From NCBI GenBank assembly GCA_016219235.1, contig JACRBO010000602.1, positions 1-18,768 on the forward strand: a stretch of 18,768 bases of DNA. The letters are read 5' to 3'. Position 1 is the first letter of the stretch; every line of letters starts with the position of its first letter. This document shows, piece after piece, positions 1 through 9,107 of the stretch. The position numbers were made by a program, and so were the translations under genes. The notes beneath the pieces were generated by a model. That model did not search any database and was not told the origin of the DNA. It saw only the letters and a program-made list of their open reading frames with translations. Source of the stretch: Chloroflexota bacterium (GTDB taxonomy: Bacteria; Chloroflexota; Anaerolineae; Fen-1058).

Positions 1-13
1 CATAGGCTACCTC
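1..13 (-). promoter_or_regulatory. Possible ribosome binding site and start codon of the next gene at the window edge
   Basis: Read on the minus strand, GAGG (13-10) is followed by a 6-nt spacer and then an ATG occupying bases 3-1. This is good Shine-Dalgarno geometry, so a further co-directional gene may begin exactly at the edge. Only one codon is visible, so its product cannot be known. From the pathway, a mannonate dehydratase or KDG kinase would fit there, but that is a guess. Confidence 0.35.
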
Positions 14-21
14 ACATTGTT

Positions 22-208
22 GATTGTAGATTGCTGATTGCCGATTGTCTGTCGTCATGCCCGAAAGCTTCTGTCGGGCATCCATTACCCATGAGCAAAA
101 GTATGGATTCCCGCCACACCCTGTCCGCGAAGCGGGGACGCGCCAGTCGGAAACGTACGGGAATGACATTGCACAAGTAGGTGAATCAGCATTCAGCAAT
201 CCACAATC
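22..208. repeat. Nested inverted repeat filling the spacer downstream of uxuB
   Basis: The outer arms are two 25-nt sequences, 22-46 and 184-208, which are inverted copies of each other with three mismatches (GATTGT.GATTGCTGA core). Inside them lies a second palindromic unit at about 54-167. It begins GTCATGCCC and ends GGGAATGAC, with an internal 8-bp stem ATGCCCGA (57-64) / TCGGGCAT (74-81) and a pair ATCCAT (80-85) / ATGGAT (103-108). It looks like one interspersed repeat inserted within another. No T-run follows the stem on the minus strand, so it is not a typical intrinsic terminator. The remaining bases of 1-216 hold no supported gene. Confidence 0.7.
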
Positions 209-216
209 AGAAATTC

Positions 217-1050
217 CTACACACCGCTGAATGCGGAAAAGCCGCCATCAATCGGAATGACGACGCCTGTCACAAACGCCGACGCCGGCGACAGCAGCCA
301 CAGCACCGCGCCTAGCAGATCTTCGGGATTGCCAAAGCGGCCCATCGGCGTGTGCGACAAAATGGTTTGCCCGCGCGGCGTCAACGAACCATCCTCATTC
401 AAGAGCAGCCGCCGATTCTGCTGGCCGATGAAGAAGCCTGGCGCGATGGCGTTCACACGAATGTTGGTCGAATACTCCTGCGCCATGTGGACAGCCAGCC
501 ACTGTGTGAAGTTGCTCACGCCCGCTTTGGCCGCCGAATAGGCCGGGATGCGCGTCAACGGGCGGAAGGCATTCATCGACGAGATGTTGAGGATGACGCC
601 CTCTTTTTGCTGCGCCATCCGCCGCCCGATGATCTGGCTGGGCAAGATCGTGCCCAGAATATTCAGGTCGAACACAAAACGCAGTGCTTCCGGCGGCAAA
701 TCAAAAAACGAATTTTCCGCTGAGGTCGTGGCCTGCGGCTTGTTGCCGCCCGCCGCATTGATCAGGCCGTCGATGCGGCCAAACTCCTTAAGCACCGTCT
801 CGGTGGCGGTCTGCAGCGATTCCGGTTGCAATACGTCCCCGTAGACGACGATGGCGCGACCCGTGGCCGTCGGCTCGAAGCGCTGGATCAATCGCTCGGC
901 CAACGCCGTGTCTCGATCGAGGATGGCGACATTCGCGCCGCAGCCCACCAGCGCGCAGGCCATCTCGCCGCCCAGCACGCCCGCCCCGCCGGTGACGACG
1001 ATGGTGCGATTTTTGAAGTTATAGTGTGCCGTCAAGTCTTGAAGATTCAT
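217..1050 (-). CDS. uxuB: SDR-type fructuronate reductase (D-mannonate oxidoreductase)
   Basis: A 277-residue short-chain dehydrogenase/reductase, predicted to reduce D-fructuronate to D-mannonate with NAD(P)H in the cytoplasm. The Rossmann motif TGGAGVLG is at residues 20-27, with Asp45 at the end of beta-2, which favours NADH. NAAGG is near 98-102, and the catalytic residues are Ser157/158, Tyr171 and Lys175 (YSAAK). The SMNAFRPLT segment and the GGFSAFSGV C-terminus match, from memory, the SDR-type UxuB subfamily (Bacillus YjmF/UxuB, about 278 residues) rather than the long-chain E. coli UxuB. The start is ATG at 1050, preceded by AGAGG. The open frame reaches 1119, but the extra 23 codons read through repeat sequence. 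It follows uxaE after a 183-nt spacer, which is pathway order. Sure of the fold; fairly sure of the substrate. Confidence 0.85.
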   Translation of the reverse strand: MNLQDLTAHYNFKNRTIVVTGGAGVLGGEMACALVGCGANVAILDRDTALAERLIQRFEPTATGRAIVVYGDVLQPESLQTATETVLKEFGRIDGLINAAGGNKPQATTSAENSFFDLPPEALRFVFDLNILGTILPSQIIGRRMAQQKEGVILNISSMNAFRPLTRIPAYSAAKAGVSNFTQWLAVHMAQEYSTNIRVNAIAPGFFIGQQNRRLLLNEDGSLTPRGQTILSHTPMGRFGNPEDLLGAVLWLLSPASAFVTGVVIPIDGGFSAFSGV

Positions 1051-1080
1051 AAGACCTCTGTCTTGAAGAAGATTATGCAC

Positions 1081-1188
1081 CCTGAGCGAAGCGTAGCGGA
1101 GTCGAAGGATGCGCCCCAATCGTGAAATCTAGCCTGCCCCGCGTCCTTCGACTGCGTTCCGCAAAAAGCGTGCGGAACTCCGCTCAGG
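1081..1188. repeat. Palindromic interspersed repeat between uxaE and uxuB
   Basis: CCTGAGCG (1081-1088) pairs with CGCTCAGG (1181-1188), and AGTCGAAGGA (1100-1109) pairs with TCCTTCGACT (1144-1153). The right half carries an extra small hairpin, GTTCCGCA (1156-1163) / TGCGGAAC (1171-1178), that breaks the symmetry. The unit fills most of the 183-nt spacer 1051-1233. In RNA it would fold into a long stem and might affect mRNA stability or attenuation between the two genes. That role is inference. Confidence 0.7.
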
Positions 1189-1233
1189 ATGCTTCGTCTT
1201 GATCTAATGGAGAACTAACTTTTCGATAAAGCC

Positions 1234-2730
1234 TTATCGATGTGCAAACGGCCTCAGATGCTTGATAAAGTGCGCTTCCAGCGCGGCGTAATGCTCAGCC
1301 TCGTGCGCGATCAGCGTACCGCGAATGTCGTCGCCGTATTGCGCTAGCGCCGAACCGAACGTGACGTGCAGCGCCTCGCGCGTGTCGAATTGATCGAGAA
1401 TTGCAGGCAATTCAGCATCTTGCAAAGAGGCCGGGCGAGCCACCTTCGCGACATCCGCCGAAACATGATACGACGCGCAATCAATCGGATACCGTTCAAT
1501 GGCTAACGCGAGCAGTTCGCGGAACAACGGCGCATTCACCCGCGCAATCGCGCGCAGTGCTTCAAGGTAACTGGTGCCGGCCGTCTTCAAATGCACCATG
1601 CCGCGCGCCGCCGCCACGATGAGTGGATACACGCTGAATTTATCCGAGCCGGAATGCAGGCTCAATTTGTACGGGCCAAACGCCCGCGCAATCGCTGCAT
1701 GCCCGGCCAGATCAGCTTCCAGTGCGGCCAGATCACCGATGTAGTCCACGCCCTTTTCAAAGCGGCCCACATACCTCGGCGCGAGGCTGATCCACTGCAC
1801 CCCCAGGCGTTTGAGTTCGCTCACGATGAAGATATGTTCGGCATGCGACGTGGGCGTCTCGGTTTCGTCGACCGATACTTCCAATTCAAAGGGAACGCCC
1901 TTTGAAGCAAGATGCCGATACATCAATGTCACGTGCGCGATGGCATTGCCGTACTTCGCGGCGGCGCGCCATGCGGCTTCTTCACTCGTCGAAATGCGCT
2001 GGTTTTCCAGATCGAACGCGCGCTGTGCGTAACGCTCAATCATCTCAGCCGGTGTCGATTCCAGTTCAGGCCAGCGCAGCGCGGCCACTTTTCGCATAAT
2101 CGCATCCATCGCCGCCGTGTCTGCTTCGCTATCGACGTGCGCGCCGGGATCGATTGTATAGAAGCTAAAGCCTTCGGCTACGCAGGCGTCAATGTCGGCG
2201 GGCGTCTTCAAGTGATCGGCGTCCGCACCCAATCGATCGCGCCAGCCGCCCTCGAACGCGCCCCACGTTGCATCGCGCATCACGTCCGTCGGTGTGCGAT
2301 GGGTGCGCGTCATCTCGCGGATCGATTGCTGCATGAAGATCGCGGCAACCGGCTGCGCGCCCGATTGTTGCTTCACGGCGTTAAAGGCGTGGATGTGGCC
2401 CGGTGTCGCCAGGCCCATTCGATCGCCGCAGCCCGCTGAGGTGTCCACTCCTAACGGCACAGGATTGAGATTAGGCACACCGACACGCAAAGCGCGCGCG
2501 TTGTCCGCAGTGAGTGGACACAACTTCAAGATGTGATCGTGATCGAAGGCCGCTGAGTCGCCGCCAAACCGATCGAGCCACGAATGACCGATCGGGGCCG
2601 CCACGACTAAGCGTTTTTGTCCATTGATACGGACTAAGCCTAAGGCCGCGTCGTTGGCTTCGATCAACGAATCAAGATATAGATCAGATCCAAAACGGCT
2701 TTGAAGTGCTGCCCTAAAGTTTGTAGGCAT
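1234..2730 (-). CDS. uxaE: Tagaturonate/fructuronate epimerase UxaE
   Basis: A 498-residue protein resembling the UxaE family, described from Thermotoga maritima, which epimerises D-tagaturonate to D-fructuronate. This lets galacturonate enter the glucuronate branch without tagaturonate reductase and altronate dehydratase. Visible conserved stretches are GCGDRMGLATPGH (101-113), RTHRTPTDVM (142-151), EVSVDETETPTSHAEH (284-299), a metal-site-like SLHSGSDKFS (357-366) and a later SYHVSADVA. Length is typical. The start is ATG at 2730, inside the last codons of uxaC (17-nt overlap), with GGTGAAAG upstream as ribosome binding site. It sits between uxaC and uxuB, so three consecutive hexuronate steps are encoded in order. 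No signal peptide. Catalytic residues are not named because I cannot align them to the characterised enzyme here. Confidence 0.88.
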   Translation of the reverse strand: MPTNFRAALQSRFGSDLYLDSLIEANDAALGLVRINGQKRLVVAAPIGHSWLDRFGGDSAAFDHDHILKLCPLTADNARALRVGVPNLNPVPLGVDTSAGCGDRMGLATPGHIHAFNAVKQQSGAQPVAAIFMQQSIREMTRTHRTPTDVMRDATWGAFEGGWRDRLGADADHLKTPADIDACVAEGFSFYTIDPGAHVDSEADTAAMDAIMRKVAALRWPELESTPAEMIERYAQRAFDLENQRISTSEEAAWRAAAKYGNAIAHVTLMYRHLASKGVPFELEVSVDETETPTSHAEHIFIVSELKRLGVQWISLAPRYVGRFEKGVDYIGDLAALEADLAGHAAIARAFGPYKLSLHSGSDKFSVYPLIVAAARGMVHLKTAGTSYLEALRAIARVNAPLFRELLALAIERYPIDCASYHVSADVAKVARPASLQDAELPAILDQFDTREALHVTFGSALAQYGDDIRGTLIAHEAEHYAALEAHFIKHLRPFAHR

Positions 2731-4132
2731 CTTTCACCAATCCCGTTGCCAGTGAATGCATCATCTCGCGCGCGTCGTTTAGGTCGATGAAATGCCTTGA
2801 AACAAGGCCTGCCAGCCAGTTCGCGCCTGCGCGCCGCCACACAGCGTGCCGCGCCGGAATCGATGGGAACGCGCGCGTGTCGTCGTTGAAGCCGCACGTG
2901 TTGTACAGCCCCGCCGTCTCCATCACCAGATCGAAGTAGCGCGCCATGCCGTTGAAGCTGTCGAAAAACCACCACGGCGGGCCGAGCCGCAGCGCAGGAT
3001 AATGTCCGGCCAGCGGCGCGAGGTCGCGTGAATAGGCTGATTCATCGAGCGTGAAGAGGATCAACGTCAGGCGCGGATCGTTACCATACTTGTTGAGCAC
3101 AGGCCGCAAATTGCGGGTGTACTCCGTCCCGATTGGAATATCGGCGCCCTTATCGGCCCCGAAGCGATCGAAGATCACGTCGTTGTGATTGCGTAACGAA
3201 CCGGGATGCAGCTGCATCGTCAGGCCGTCGTCGATGCTCATGCGCGCCATCTCCATCAGCATGTGGCCGGTGAAGCGCGTGGCATCATCGGCGGTGGCGT
3301 GACCTTTCAGCGCGTGACGAAAGATCGTATCGGCTTCGCCCGTGGAGAGTTCTTCGGTGAACGGTGTCACTGCGGCGTGATCGGTCGCCGTCGCGCCCAT
3401 CGCCTTGAAGAAGGCGCGACGATTCTCCAGCGCTAGAATGAACGACACGTAATCGCGCACCTCGATGCCGCTAACGGCGGTCAACGCGCCGATGTTGGGC
3501 CGCCAGCCGGGCGCGTCGAGGTTGACCACGCCATCGGGCCGGAAGGTGGGCCGAATTTGCCCGCGCCACCCGGACGCTTTGAGCGCTTGATGCTGCGTCA
3601 GCGGATCGGTCGCGGCATCGGTCGTGCACAGCACTTCGATGTTGAAGCGCTCGAACATGGCGCGCGGCTTGAATTCCGGCGTGGCCAGTCTCGCCGCGAT
3701 CTGATCGTAAATGCGCTGTGCTGATGCGCCGTTCAACTTCTCTTCGACGCCGAAGATGTTGGCGAGTTCGTCATCGAACCATACGCCGGTCGGTGTGCCG
3801 CGAAACAGGTAGAAATGATCGGCGAAGGTCTGCCAGATTTGGCGGTGATCGGTCACGACCCTCACCCCCGGCCCCTCTCCCTTCATGGGCGAGGGGGGCA
3901 CGCCGAGTGATTCCAGCGCAATGCCTTTTGAATACAACATGCGAAAGACGTAGTGATCGGGAATGATTAGCAGATCGACCGGCGAGCCGAATGAATAATC
4001 GGGATCAGCAAACAGGCGCGGATCGACGTGGCCGTGCGGGCAGATCAACGGCAGTGACGCCACTTCCGCATACAACTCGCGCGCGATCGTGCGCTGCGTC
4101 GGATCGGGATCAAAGAAACGATCGGGGTTCAT
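2714..4132 (-). CDS. uxaC: Glucuronate (uronate) isomerase UxaC
   Basis: A 472-residue enzyme of the amidohydrolase-like uronate isomerase family. It converts D-glucuronate to D-fructuronate and D-galacturonate to D-tagaturonate. PHGHVDPRLFAD (32-43) carries the metal-binding HxH. HYVFRML, LFRGTPTGVW (109-118), LHPGSLRNHN (309-318) and the C-terminal GFNDDTRAFPSIPARH (414-429) are family hallmarks. The start is ATG at 4132 with AGGA seven bases upstream; the open frame continues to 4360, but only by reading backwards through a repeat and antisense to gnd. Residues 78-93 (VPPSPMKG...VRVV) are encoded by a palindromic interspersed repeat (see 3857-3901) in a linker that normally looks quite different. 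The frame is intact on both sides, so the enzyme is probably still functional. Confidence 0.93.
   Translation of the reverse strand: MNPDRFFDPDPTQRTIARELYAEVASLPLICPHGHVDPRLFADPDYSFGSPVDLLIIPDHYVFRMLYSKGIALESLGVPPSPMKGEGPGVRVVTDHRQIWQTFADHFYLFRGTPTGVWFDDELANIFGVEEKLNGASAQRIYDQIAARLATPEFKPRAMFERFNIEVLCTTDAATDPLTQHQALKASGWRGQIRPTFRPDGVVNLDAPGWRPNIGALTAVSGIEVRDYVSFILALENRRAFFKAMGATATDHAAVTPFTEELSTGEADTIFRHALKGHATADDATRFTGHMLMEMARMSIDDGLTMQLHPGSLRNHNDVIFDRFGADKGADIPIGTEYTRNLRPVLNKYGNDPRLTLILFTLDESAYSRDLAPLAGHYPALRLGPPWWFFDSFNGMARYFDLVMETAGLYNTCGFNDDTRAFPSIPARHAVWRRAGANWLAGLVSRHFIDLNDAREMMHSLATGLVKDAYKL
3857..3901. repeat. Interspersed repeat unit inserted in frame inside uxaC
   Basis: The + strand has CCCTCACCCCCGGCCCC, then the stem CCCCTCTCCC (3872-3881) / GGGCGAGGGG (3887-3896), with a 5-nt loop and one mismatch. 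This is the look of the common GC-rich ACCCTCACCCC...GGGCGAGGGG intergenic repeat. On the coding strand it yields residues 78-93 of UxaC, including PMKGEGPGVRVV, the usual read-through product of such repeats. It lies between the DHYVFRML and TDHRQIW regions, a likely surface loop. Confidence 0.65.
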
Positions 4133-4147
4133 TATGAAGTCCTGTTT

Positions 4148-4200
4148 GATCCACGAAGAACACGAAGTTCTCTTAGTGTTCTTCGTGAACTTCGTGGATC
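4148..4200. repeat. Palindromic CCACGAAG-type repeat between gnd and uxaC
   Basis: An imperfect palindrome with end arms GATCCACGAAG (4148-4158) / CTTCGTGGATC (4190-4200) and inner CACGAAG (4161-4167) / CTTCGTG (4181-4187). It fills most of the 74-nt spacer. It is related to the unit at 5656-5705 on the other side of gnd, but in inverted orientation: AACACTAAG is on the minus strand here and on the plus strand there. Confidence 0.75.
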
Positions 4201-4206
4201 GATCAT

Positions 4207-5610
<1,404 letters not shown>

Positions 5611-5618
5611 CCTTTTTT

Positions 5619-5624
5619 CTCCTC
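5619..5624 (-). promoter_or_regulatory. Strong ribosome binding site of gnd
   Basis: GAGGAG on the minus strand, 8 nt before the ATG at 5610. It fixes the start at the MTKAHIGL methionine and excludes the 13-codon longer open frame. It is the clearest Shine-Dalgarno in the window, in keeping with gnd not being translationally coupled to its upstream neighbour. Confidence 0.8.
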
Positions 5625-5655
5625 GGAGAGTTCTCAAGCTGGATTTCAAGACGAA

Positions 5656-5705
5656 CCACGAAGGTCACGAAGAAACACTAAGTTTAGCCTTCGTGTGCTT
5701 CGTGG
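5656..5705. repeat. Palindromic CCACGAAG-type repeat upstream of gnd
   Basis: Arms CCACGAAGGTCACGAAG (5656-5672) and CTTCGTGTGCTTCGTGG (5689-5705) are inverted copies with two mismatches around a 16-nt loop. It lies in the 102-nt spacer between UroD-D and gnd and is the partner of the unit at 4148-4200. No promoter-like hexamers are convincing around it. Confidence 0.75.
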
Positions 5706-5712
5706 ATCAGAT

Positions 5713-6783
5713 TCAAGCTCCATAGCGCCGATAGCGCTCGATCACCTCAAACATCGCGAACAGATTAGCGTCGGGCGTGCCGTGATCGAGGTTGATGCAG
5801 CACACGCCCACTTTCTCCAATGGCCCAGCAGCGCGCAGCAAGTTCTCCGTGTCCTGCGCGATCTCCTGCGGCGTGCATTGCAACATGCGGATCGGGCTAA
5901 GTCGCAGATTCAAGAAGACATTCGGCAGCGCCTCGCGCACCTTTGCGATGTCTGATCCCAAGCCCGCTTCGACATAGGCTAACGGCAACTTAGCGTACTC
6001 GGCTGCCACGCGATGCAGATTGTCGCCGCAGTGATGGATACCGAAGGGCTGAAGTTTTTCGGCCATCTGCTGCTCGATCGGTAGTTGCATTTCGCGATAA
6101 CTTTTCGGCGAGATCATCTGCACTGAGCAATTCGCGTGCAAGAACGGCGTCGGCGCAACTCGACCGGCCATCCGATTGACCGCGATCGAATAAGTGCCGG
6201 TGCGGCTTTTGATGTAGGCGGCTACTTCGCCGATCAACTCACCCGCCAGACCGAGAAAGCGCCGCACTCGATCGGGCGCGTGATAGAAATCGGCGAACAG
6301 GTCTTGCCCGTAAAAGTGGTAGGCGGCATTGAGCAGCCCATCGGTGTTGAGATCACCGATCACGTAACCGTACTGCGCTTCGAGTGCATCCATATCGGCG
6401 ATCAAGTGCTTCATTGGCCACAGGTTGCGCCAATCGGGCAATTCAAACGCTTCGACTTGTGCCATCGTCCAGTGGACGGGTTCGGGCTGCGGGGCGGCGT
6501 CAGCCTCAAAGCGGATGCGCGCGCCCAGCAGCGCCGGGATCACGAAGCCACCCGCGACGTGCATGGAACCGATGATGGGGCGGGGCTGCGGATCGGCTTC
6601 GCCCAGGCCGAGCGCACTGTACTTTTGATGCAGCACGCGCCGCATGATCGTGTCATTCTTGATGCGCGTCTCAGCATCGAAGTAAAACGATTCGTCGAAC
6701 GAGATGCCCGCTGTCTTGTGCCACCAATTGGGATTGAAGACGAGTTCGACGGGTAGCACAGTGTCTGGTTTGATGTTAATCAT
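5713..6783 (-). CDS. UroD/MtaA-type protein D, putative corrinoid or thiol methyltransferase
   Basis: A 356-residue member of the uroporphyrinogen decarboxylase superfamily. It lacks the N-terminal RQAGRYLPE signature of true HemE, so heme synthesis is unlikely. It has the zinc-site pattern of MtaA/MtbA methyltransferases: His250-x-Cys252 in GIHHCGDN and a distal Cys328/Cys329 in VGVCCINLDHGTP. The N-terminus MINIKPDTVLP and the NPNWWH motif (18-22) mark a separate subgroup. The start is ATG at 6783, overlapping the TGA of the AGE epimerase gene (ATGA); the longer frame to 6918 is antisense-like and rejected. The overlap implies translational coupling with the epimerase. Likely role: methyl transfer to or from a corrinoid protein or cofactor during use of a methylated sugar, which is inferred from fold and context. 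Superfamily assignment is sure; reaction unknown. Confidence 0.82.
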   Translation of the reverse strand: MINIKPDTVLPVELVFNPNWWHKTAGISFDESFYFDAETRIKNDTIMRRVLHQKYSALGLGEADPQPRPIIGSMHVAGGFVIPALLGARIRFEADAAPQPEPVHWTMAQVEAFELPDWRNLWPMKHLIADMDALEAQYGYVIGDLNTDGLLNAAYHFYGQDLFADFYHAPDRVRRFLGLAGELIGEVAAYIKSRTGTYSIAVNRMAGRVAPTPFLHANCSVQMISPKSYREMQLPIEQQMAEKLQPFGIHHCGDNLHRVAAEYAKLPLAYVEAGLGSDIAKVREALPNVFLNLRLSPIRMLQCTPQEIAQDTENLLRAAGPLEKVGVCCINLDHGTPDANLFAMFEVIERYRRYGA

Positions 6784-7961
6784 GCCTGGCTCTTGGAGAG
6801 TTGGTCTAACACGCCTACGCTGTAAATCAGCGCGCGTGCCAGATGGAACGGATCTTTCACAGGCAATGCGACCAGTTCGTTGACGCGGCGACCCTGCCGA
6901 TCGAGGTTCTGAATCCACTCGCCGTACTCGGACACCGGAAAATGGCTGAACGCATAGTCATGGATGCGCCGGAACCAATCGAGACACCACGCTTCTTTGG
7001 AAATCGAGTAGGCCAGCAACAGGGCATACAATGCTTCGGTATGCGGCCACCAGATCTTCATGTCCCACTTCTTTTCCCAGAACGAGCCTTCGGCGTCGCG
7101 CGCCAACAGCAAGCCGCCGTATTCATCATCCCAACCTAAATCGAGATGCCAGCGAATCGTGTCAATGGCCTGCTGAATTCGCACCTGATCGTGTTCGCGT
7201 TGAAACAGATGCAGCATGAACCACATCGACTCGATGGCGTGACCGGGATTCACGACGCGGCCCGGCGGCGAGGTCAACAGCGAATCATCGAGGTTCACGA
7301 ATTCGTACAAGCGCCGATCGGCCGGGCGGCGAAACACATCCATCACTTGCCGCGCGTGATCGAGCGCCGCATTGGTGATCGCACGATCGTTTAGGTAATC
7401 ACCCAACTCGCCAAACGCCGACGCAAAGATCATCGAGATGCCGTGTGCTTTGGTGCCTGCCGGTATGGGCAGTGGATGCGTTTGATACGACCCCGGTTGC
7501 GCGAGACGCGGCTGCACATTGTCATACGTTTGCTGCGCAAGGTTGATCGCTTCTGCATTGCCAGTTGCGCGTGCGAATTCAGTGAAGCCGTAAATAGCGA
7601 AGCCGTCGCAATAGATGCTGGTTGCCCCATCGAACAACGGCTGCCCGTTTTCGTTCAGGCAGAAATACCATTCGCCGCAGTCGTTGCGTCCGCAGTCTTT
7701 GATGAAGTTAAAAATGTGCGTCGCGGCTTCGAGATATTCCGGCTTGCGTTCGATCTTGTTGTACAGCGCGGAAAATGTCCAGATAGCGCGCAGCTGCGAC
7801 CACACGTACTTGTCGCCGCTCAGCACCTCCCCTTCATCAGAAAGGCACGTACAGATGCCGCCGTATGCCCAATCGAGGCCGTACTTCAGCCAGAATGGAA
7901 TCGTGCGCTCTAGCAGTTCTGTGCGATAGAGTTTATAGAGTGCACCGAAGTCTTCACTCAT
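6780..7961 (-). CDS. AGE-family (N-acylglucosamine 2-epimerase-like) sugar epimerase/isomerase
   Basis: A 393-residue (alpha/alpha)6-barrel enzyme of the AGE/YihS/cellobiose-2-epimerase family. Conserved residues are visible: Arg58 in WSQLRAIW, His173 in KAHGISM, His241 and Glu244 in NPGHAIE, WWPHTEAL (304-311), and His373 in KDPFHLAR. Such enzymes interconvert GlcNAc and ManNAc, glucose and mannose or fructose, or epimerise a reducing-end glucose. The sequence alone does not tell which, although nagA and nagB nearby favour an amino sugar. The start is ATG at 7961, six bases after the UroD-C stop; a GTG one codon earlier (7964) is possible. The Shine-Dalgarno is poor because the junction is a heptamer tandem repeat, so translation probably depends on coupling. 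Its TGA overlaps the ATG of UroD-D. Confidence 0.9.
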   Translation of the reverse strand: MSEDFGALYKLYRTELLERTIPFWLKYGLDWAYGGICTCLSDEGEVLSGDKYVWSQLRAIWTFSALYNKIERKPEYLEAATHIFNFIKDCGRNDCGEWYFCLNENGQPLFDGATSIYCDGFAIYGFTEFARATGNAEAINLAQQTYDNVQPRLAQPGSYQTHPLPIPAGTKAHGISMIFASAFGELGDYLNDRAITNAALDHARQVMDVFRRPADRRLYEFVNLDDSLLTSPPGRVVNPGHAIESMWFMLHLFQREHDQVRIQQAIDTIRWHLDLGWDDEYGGLLLARDAEGSFWEKKWDMKIWWPHTEALYALLLAYSISKEAWCLDWFRRIHDYAFSHFPVSEYGEWIQNLDRQGRRVNELVALPVKDPFHLARALIYSVGVLDQLSKSQA

Positions 7962-7978
7962 CACTCGTCACTCGTCAC
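7955..7978. repeat. Heptamer tandem repeat at the UroD-C/epimerase junction
   Basis: Three consecutive 7-nt units on the + strand (CACTCAT, CACTCGT, CACTCGT) plus a partial fourth. The tract contains the stop codon of UroD-C (7970-7968) and the start codon of the epimerase gene (7961-7959). A change in copy number would move the stop-to-start distance or the ends of both proteins. Confidence 0.65.
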
Positions 7979-9107
7979 GTAGCGCCTCAATCATCGCCAC
8001 GATATTTTGCGGCGGCACATCGGCCTGAATGTTGTGAATGGTGTTGAAGACGTAACCGCCGCCGGGCGCGAGCGCATCGACGTTGCGGCGCACATTGTCC
8101 TTCACTGCCTGCGGCGTGCCAAAGGGCAGCACGCTTTGCGTCTCGACGCCGCCGCCCCAGAAAGCCACATCCTTGCCGAAGTCACGCTTGAGCGCGCTCG
8201 GCTCCATACCCGTGGCCGTGATGTGAATCGGATTGAGAACATCAATCCCAATTTCGATCAGATCCGGCAAAATTGGGCGGATGTTGCCGTCGGAATGGAA
8301 GAATAACCTGGCATTCGGCGCGAGTTGATGAATGCGTGTAAACAACGTCTGCAGGCGCGGCTTGAAAATCTTGCGGAACATGCGCGGCGAGATCAGCTGC
8401 GATGTTTGCGTGCCGTAATCGTCAGCCTCGCTGATCACATCGATCAGATCGCCCAACTGCGTCAGTGCCGTCTCCCAGAACTTGATCTTCAACTCCACCA
8501 TCTTATCGAGGAACGCACAGGCCAGCACTTCATTCGACGCCAGATCGATCATGAGGTTCTGTATGCCGCGCACACGCTGCGACATCTCAAAGATACCGGC
8601 CAGCACGCCCTTGACCATCACCGCCTGGCCTTGTGCGCGATACGTCGTCGCCAATGTGCGCAGACCGGCGATGCGCTGCACGTCGCCCGTGTCAGGCCAC
8701 GCATAATCGCGCACGTCGTCCACCGTCACCGTCGAACTATCCAGCGACGACTTCACGACGGAAAAATACAGTACATCTTTGGGGCGATGCTGAATGAGAC
8801 CCCATTCATCACGGTATTCCCACCGATCACCCAGATCGGTCAGCGCGATGTTCCAGTTATGGCTGTTCAGCGGAAACAGGCCGCGCACATCCACGCCCAA
8901 TTTTTCAATCAGATCATCATCGGGCAGGGCTAGACCTTGCACGGTATCGCAGATTTGCGGCTCAACTTCAGGCATGTCCAGATACGCGCGCAAATTGCGA
9001 TAGGCCACTTCGTGAATGCCCGTGACTTGCGTGCTGCCCAGATCGTACGGAATCCGATCGGGTTCTTGATGATTCAAAGCCGTGAGCAGTCTCTCACGTG
9101 AGTTCAT
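7968..9107 (-). CDS. UroD/MtaA-type protein C with an altered metal site
   Basis: A 379-residue UroD-superfamily protein beginning MNSRERLLTALNHQEPDRIP, the opening typical of MtaA/CmuA-like family members. The (alpha/beta)8-barrel residues include DDYGTQTSQLISP (229-241). The usual HxCG zinc motif reads His271-Ser-Asp273-Gly, and the C-terminal region GGGYVFNTIHNIQADVP (349-365) has no cysteine where methyltransferases place the third ligand. Metal binding, if any, must therefore use Asp, Asn or His. This subgroup is common among sugar-catabolism genes and has no established reaction that I can name. The start is ATG at 9107, overlapping the TGA of the oxidoreductase gene (ATGA), with AGAGG upstream; 21 extra codons of open frame are rejected. 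The gene just downstream, an AGE epimerase, starts 6 nt away. Superfamily is sure, function open. Confidence 0.82.
   Translation of the reverse strand: MNSRERLLTALNHQEPDRIPYDLGSTQVTGIHEVAYRNLRAYLDMPEVEPQICDTVQGLALPDDDLIEKLGVDVRGLFPLNSHNWNIALTDLGDRWEYRDEWGLIQHRPKDVLYFSVVKSSLDSSTVTVDDVRDYAWPDTGDVQRIAGLRTLATTYRAQGQAVMVKGVLAGIFEMSQRVRGIQNLMIDLASNEVLACAFLDKMVELKIKFWETALTQLGDLIDVISEADDYGTQTSQLISPRMFRKIFKPRLQTLFTRIHQLAPNARLFFHSDGNIRPILPDLIEIGIDVLNPIHITATGMEPSALKRDFGKDVAFWGGGVETQSVLPFGTPQAVKDNVRRNVDALAPGGGYVFNTIHNIQADVPPQNIVAMIEALRDE

Noticed and set aside
57..81. Intrinsic terminator after uxuB
   Set aside because: The 8-bp stem is real, but no T-run follows it on the minus strand and it is part of an interspersed repeat.
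257..1125. Several open frames on the + strand here, and similar ones across the whole window
   Set aside because: They are antisense to well-supported minus-strand genes, are rich in Arg, His and Ala as expected for shadows of GC-rich coding sequence, and show no family motifs.
1156..1178. Terminator between uxaE and uxuB
   Set aside because: The hairpin GTTCCGCA/TGCGGAAC has no U-tract on either strand and lies inside a larger repeat.
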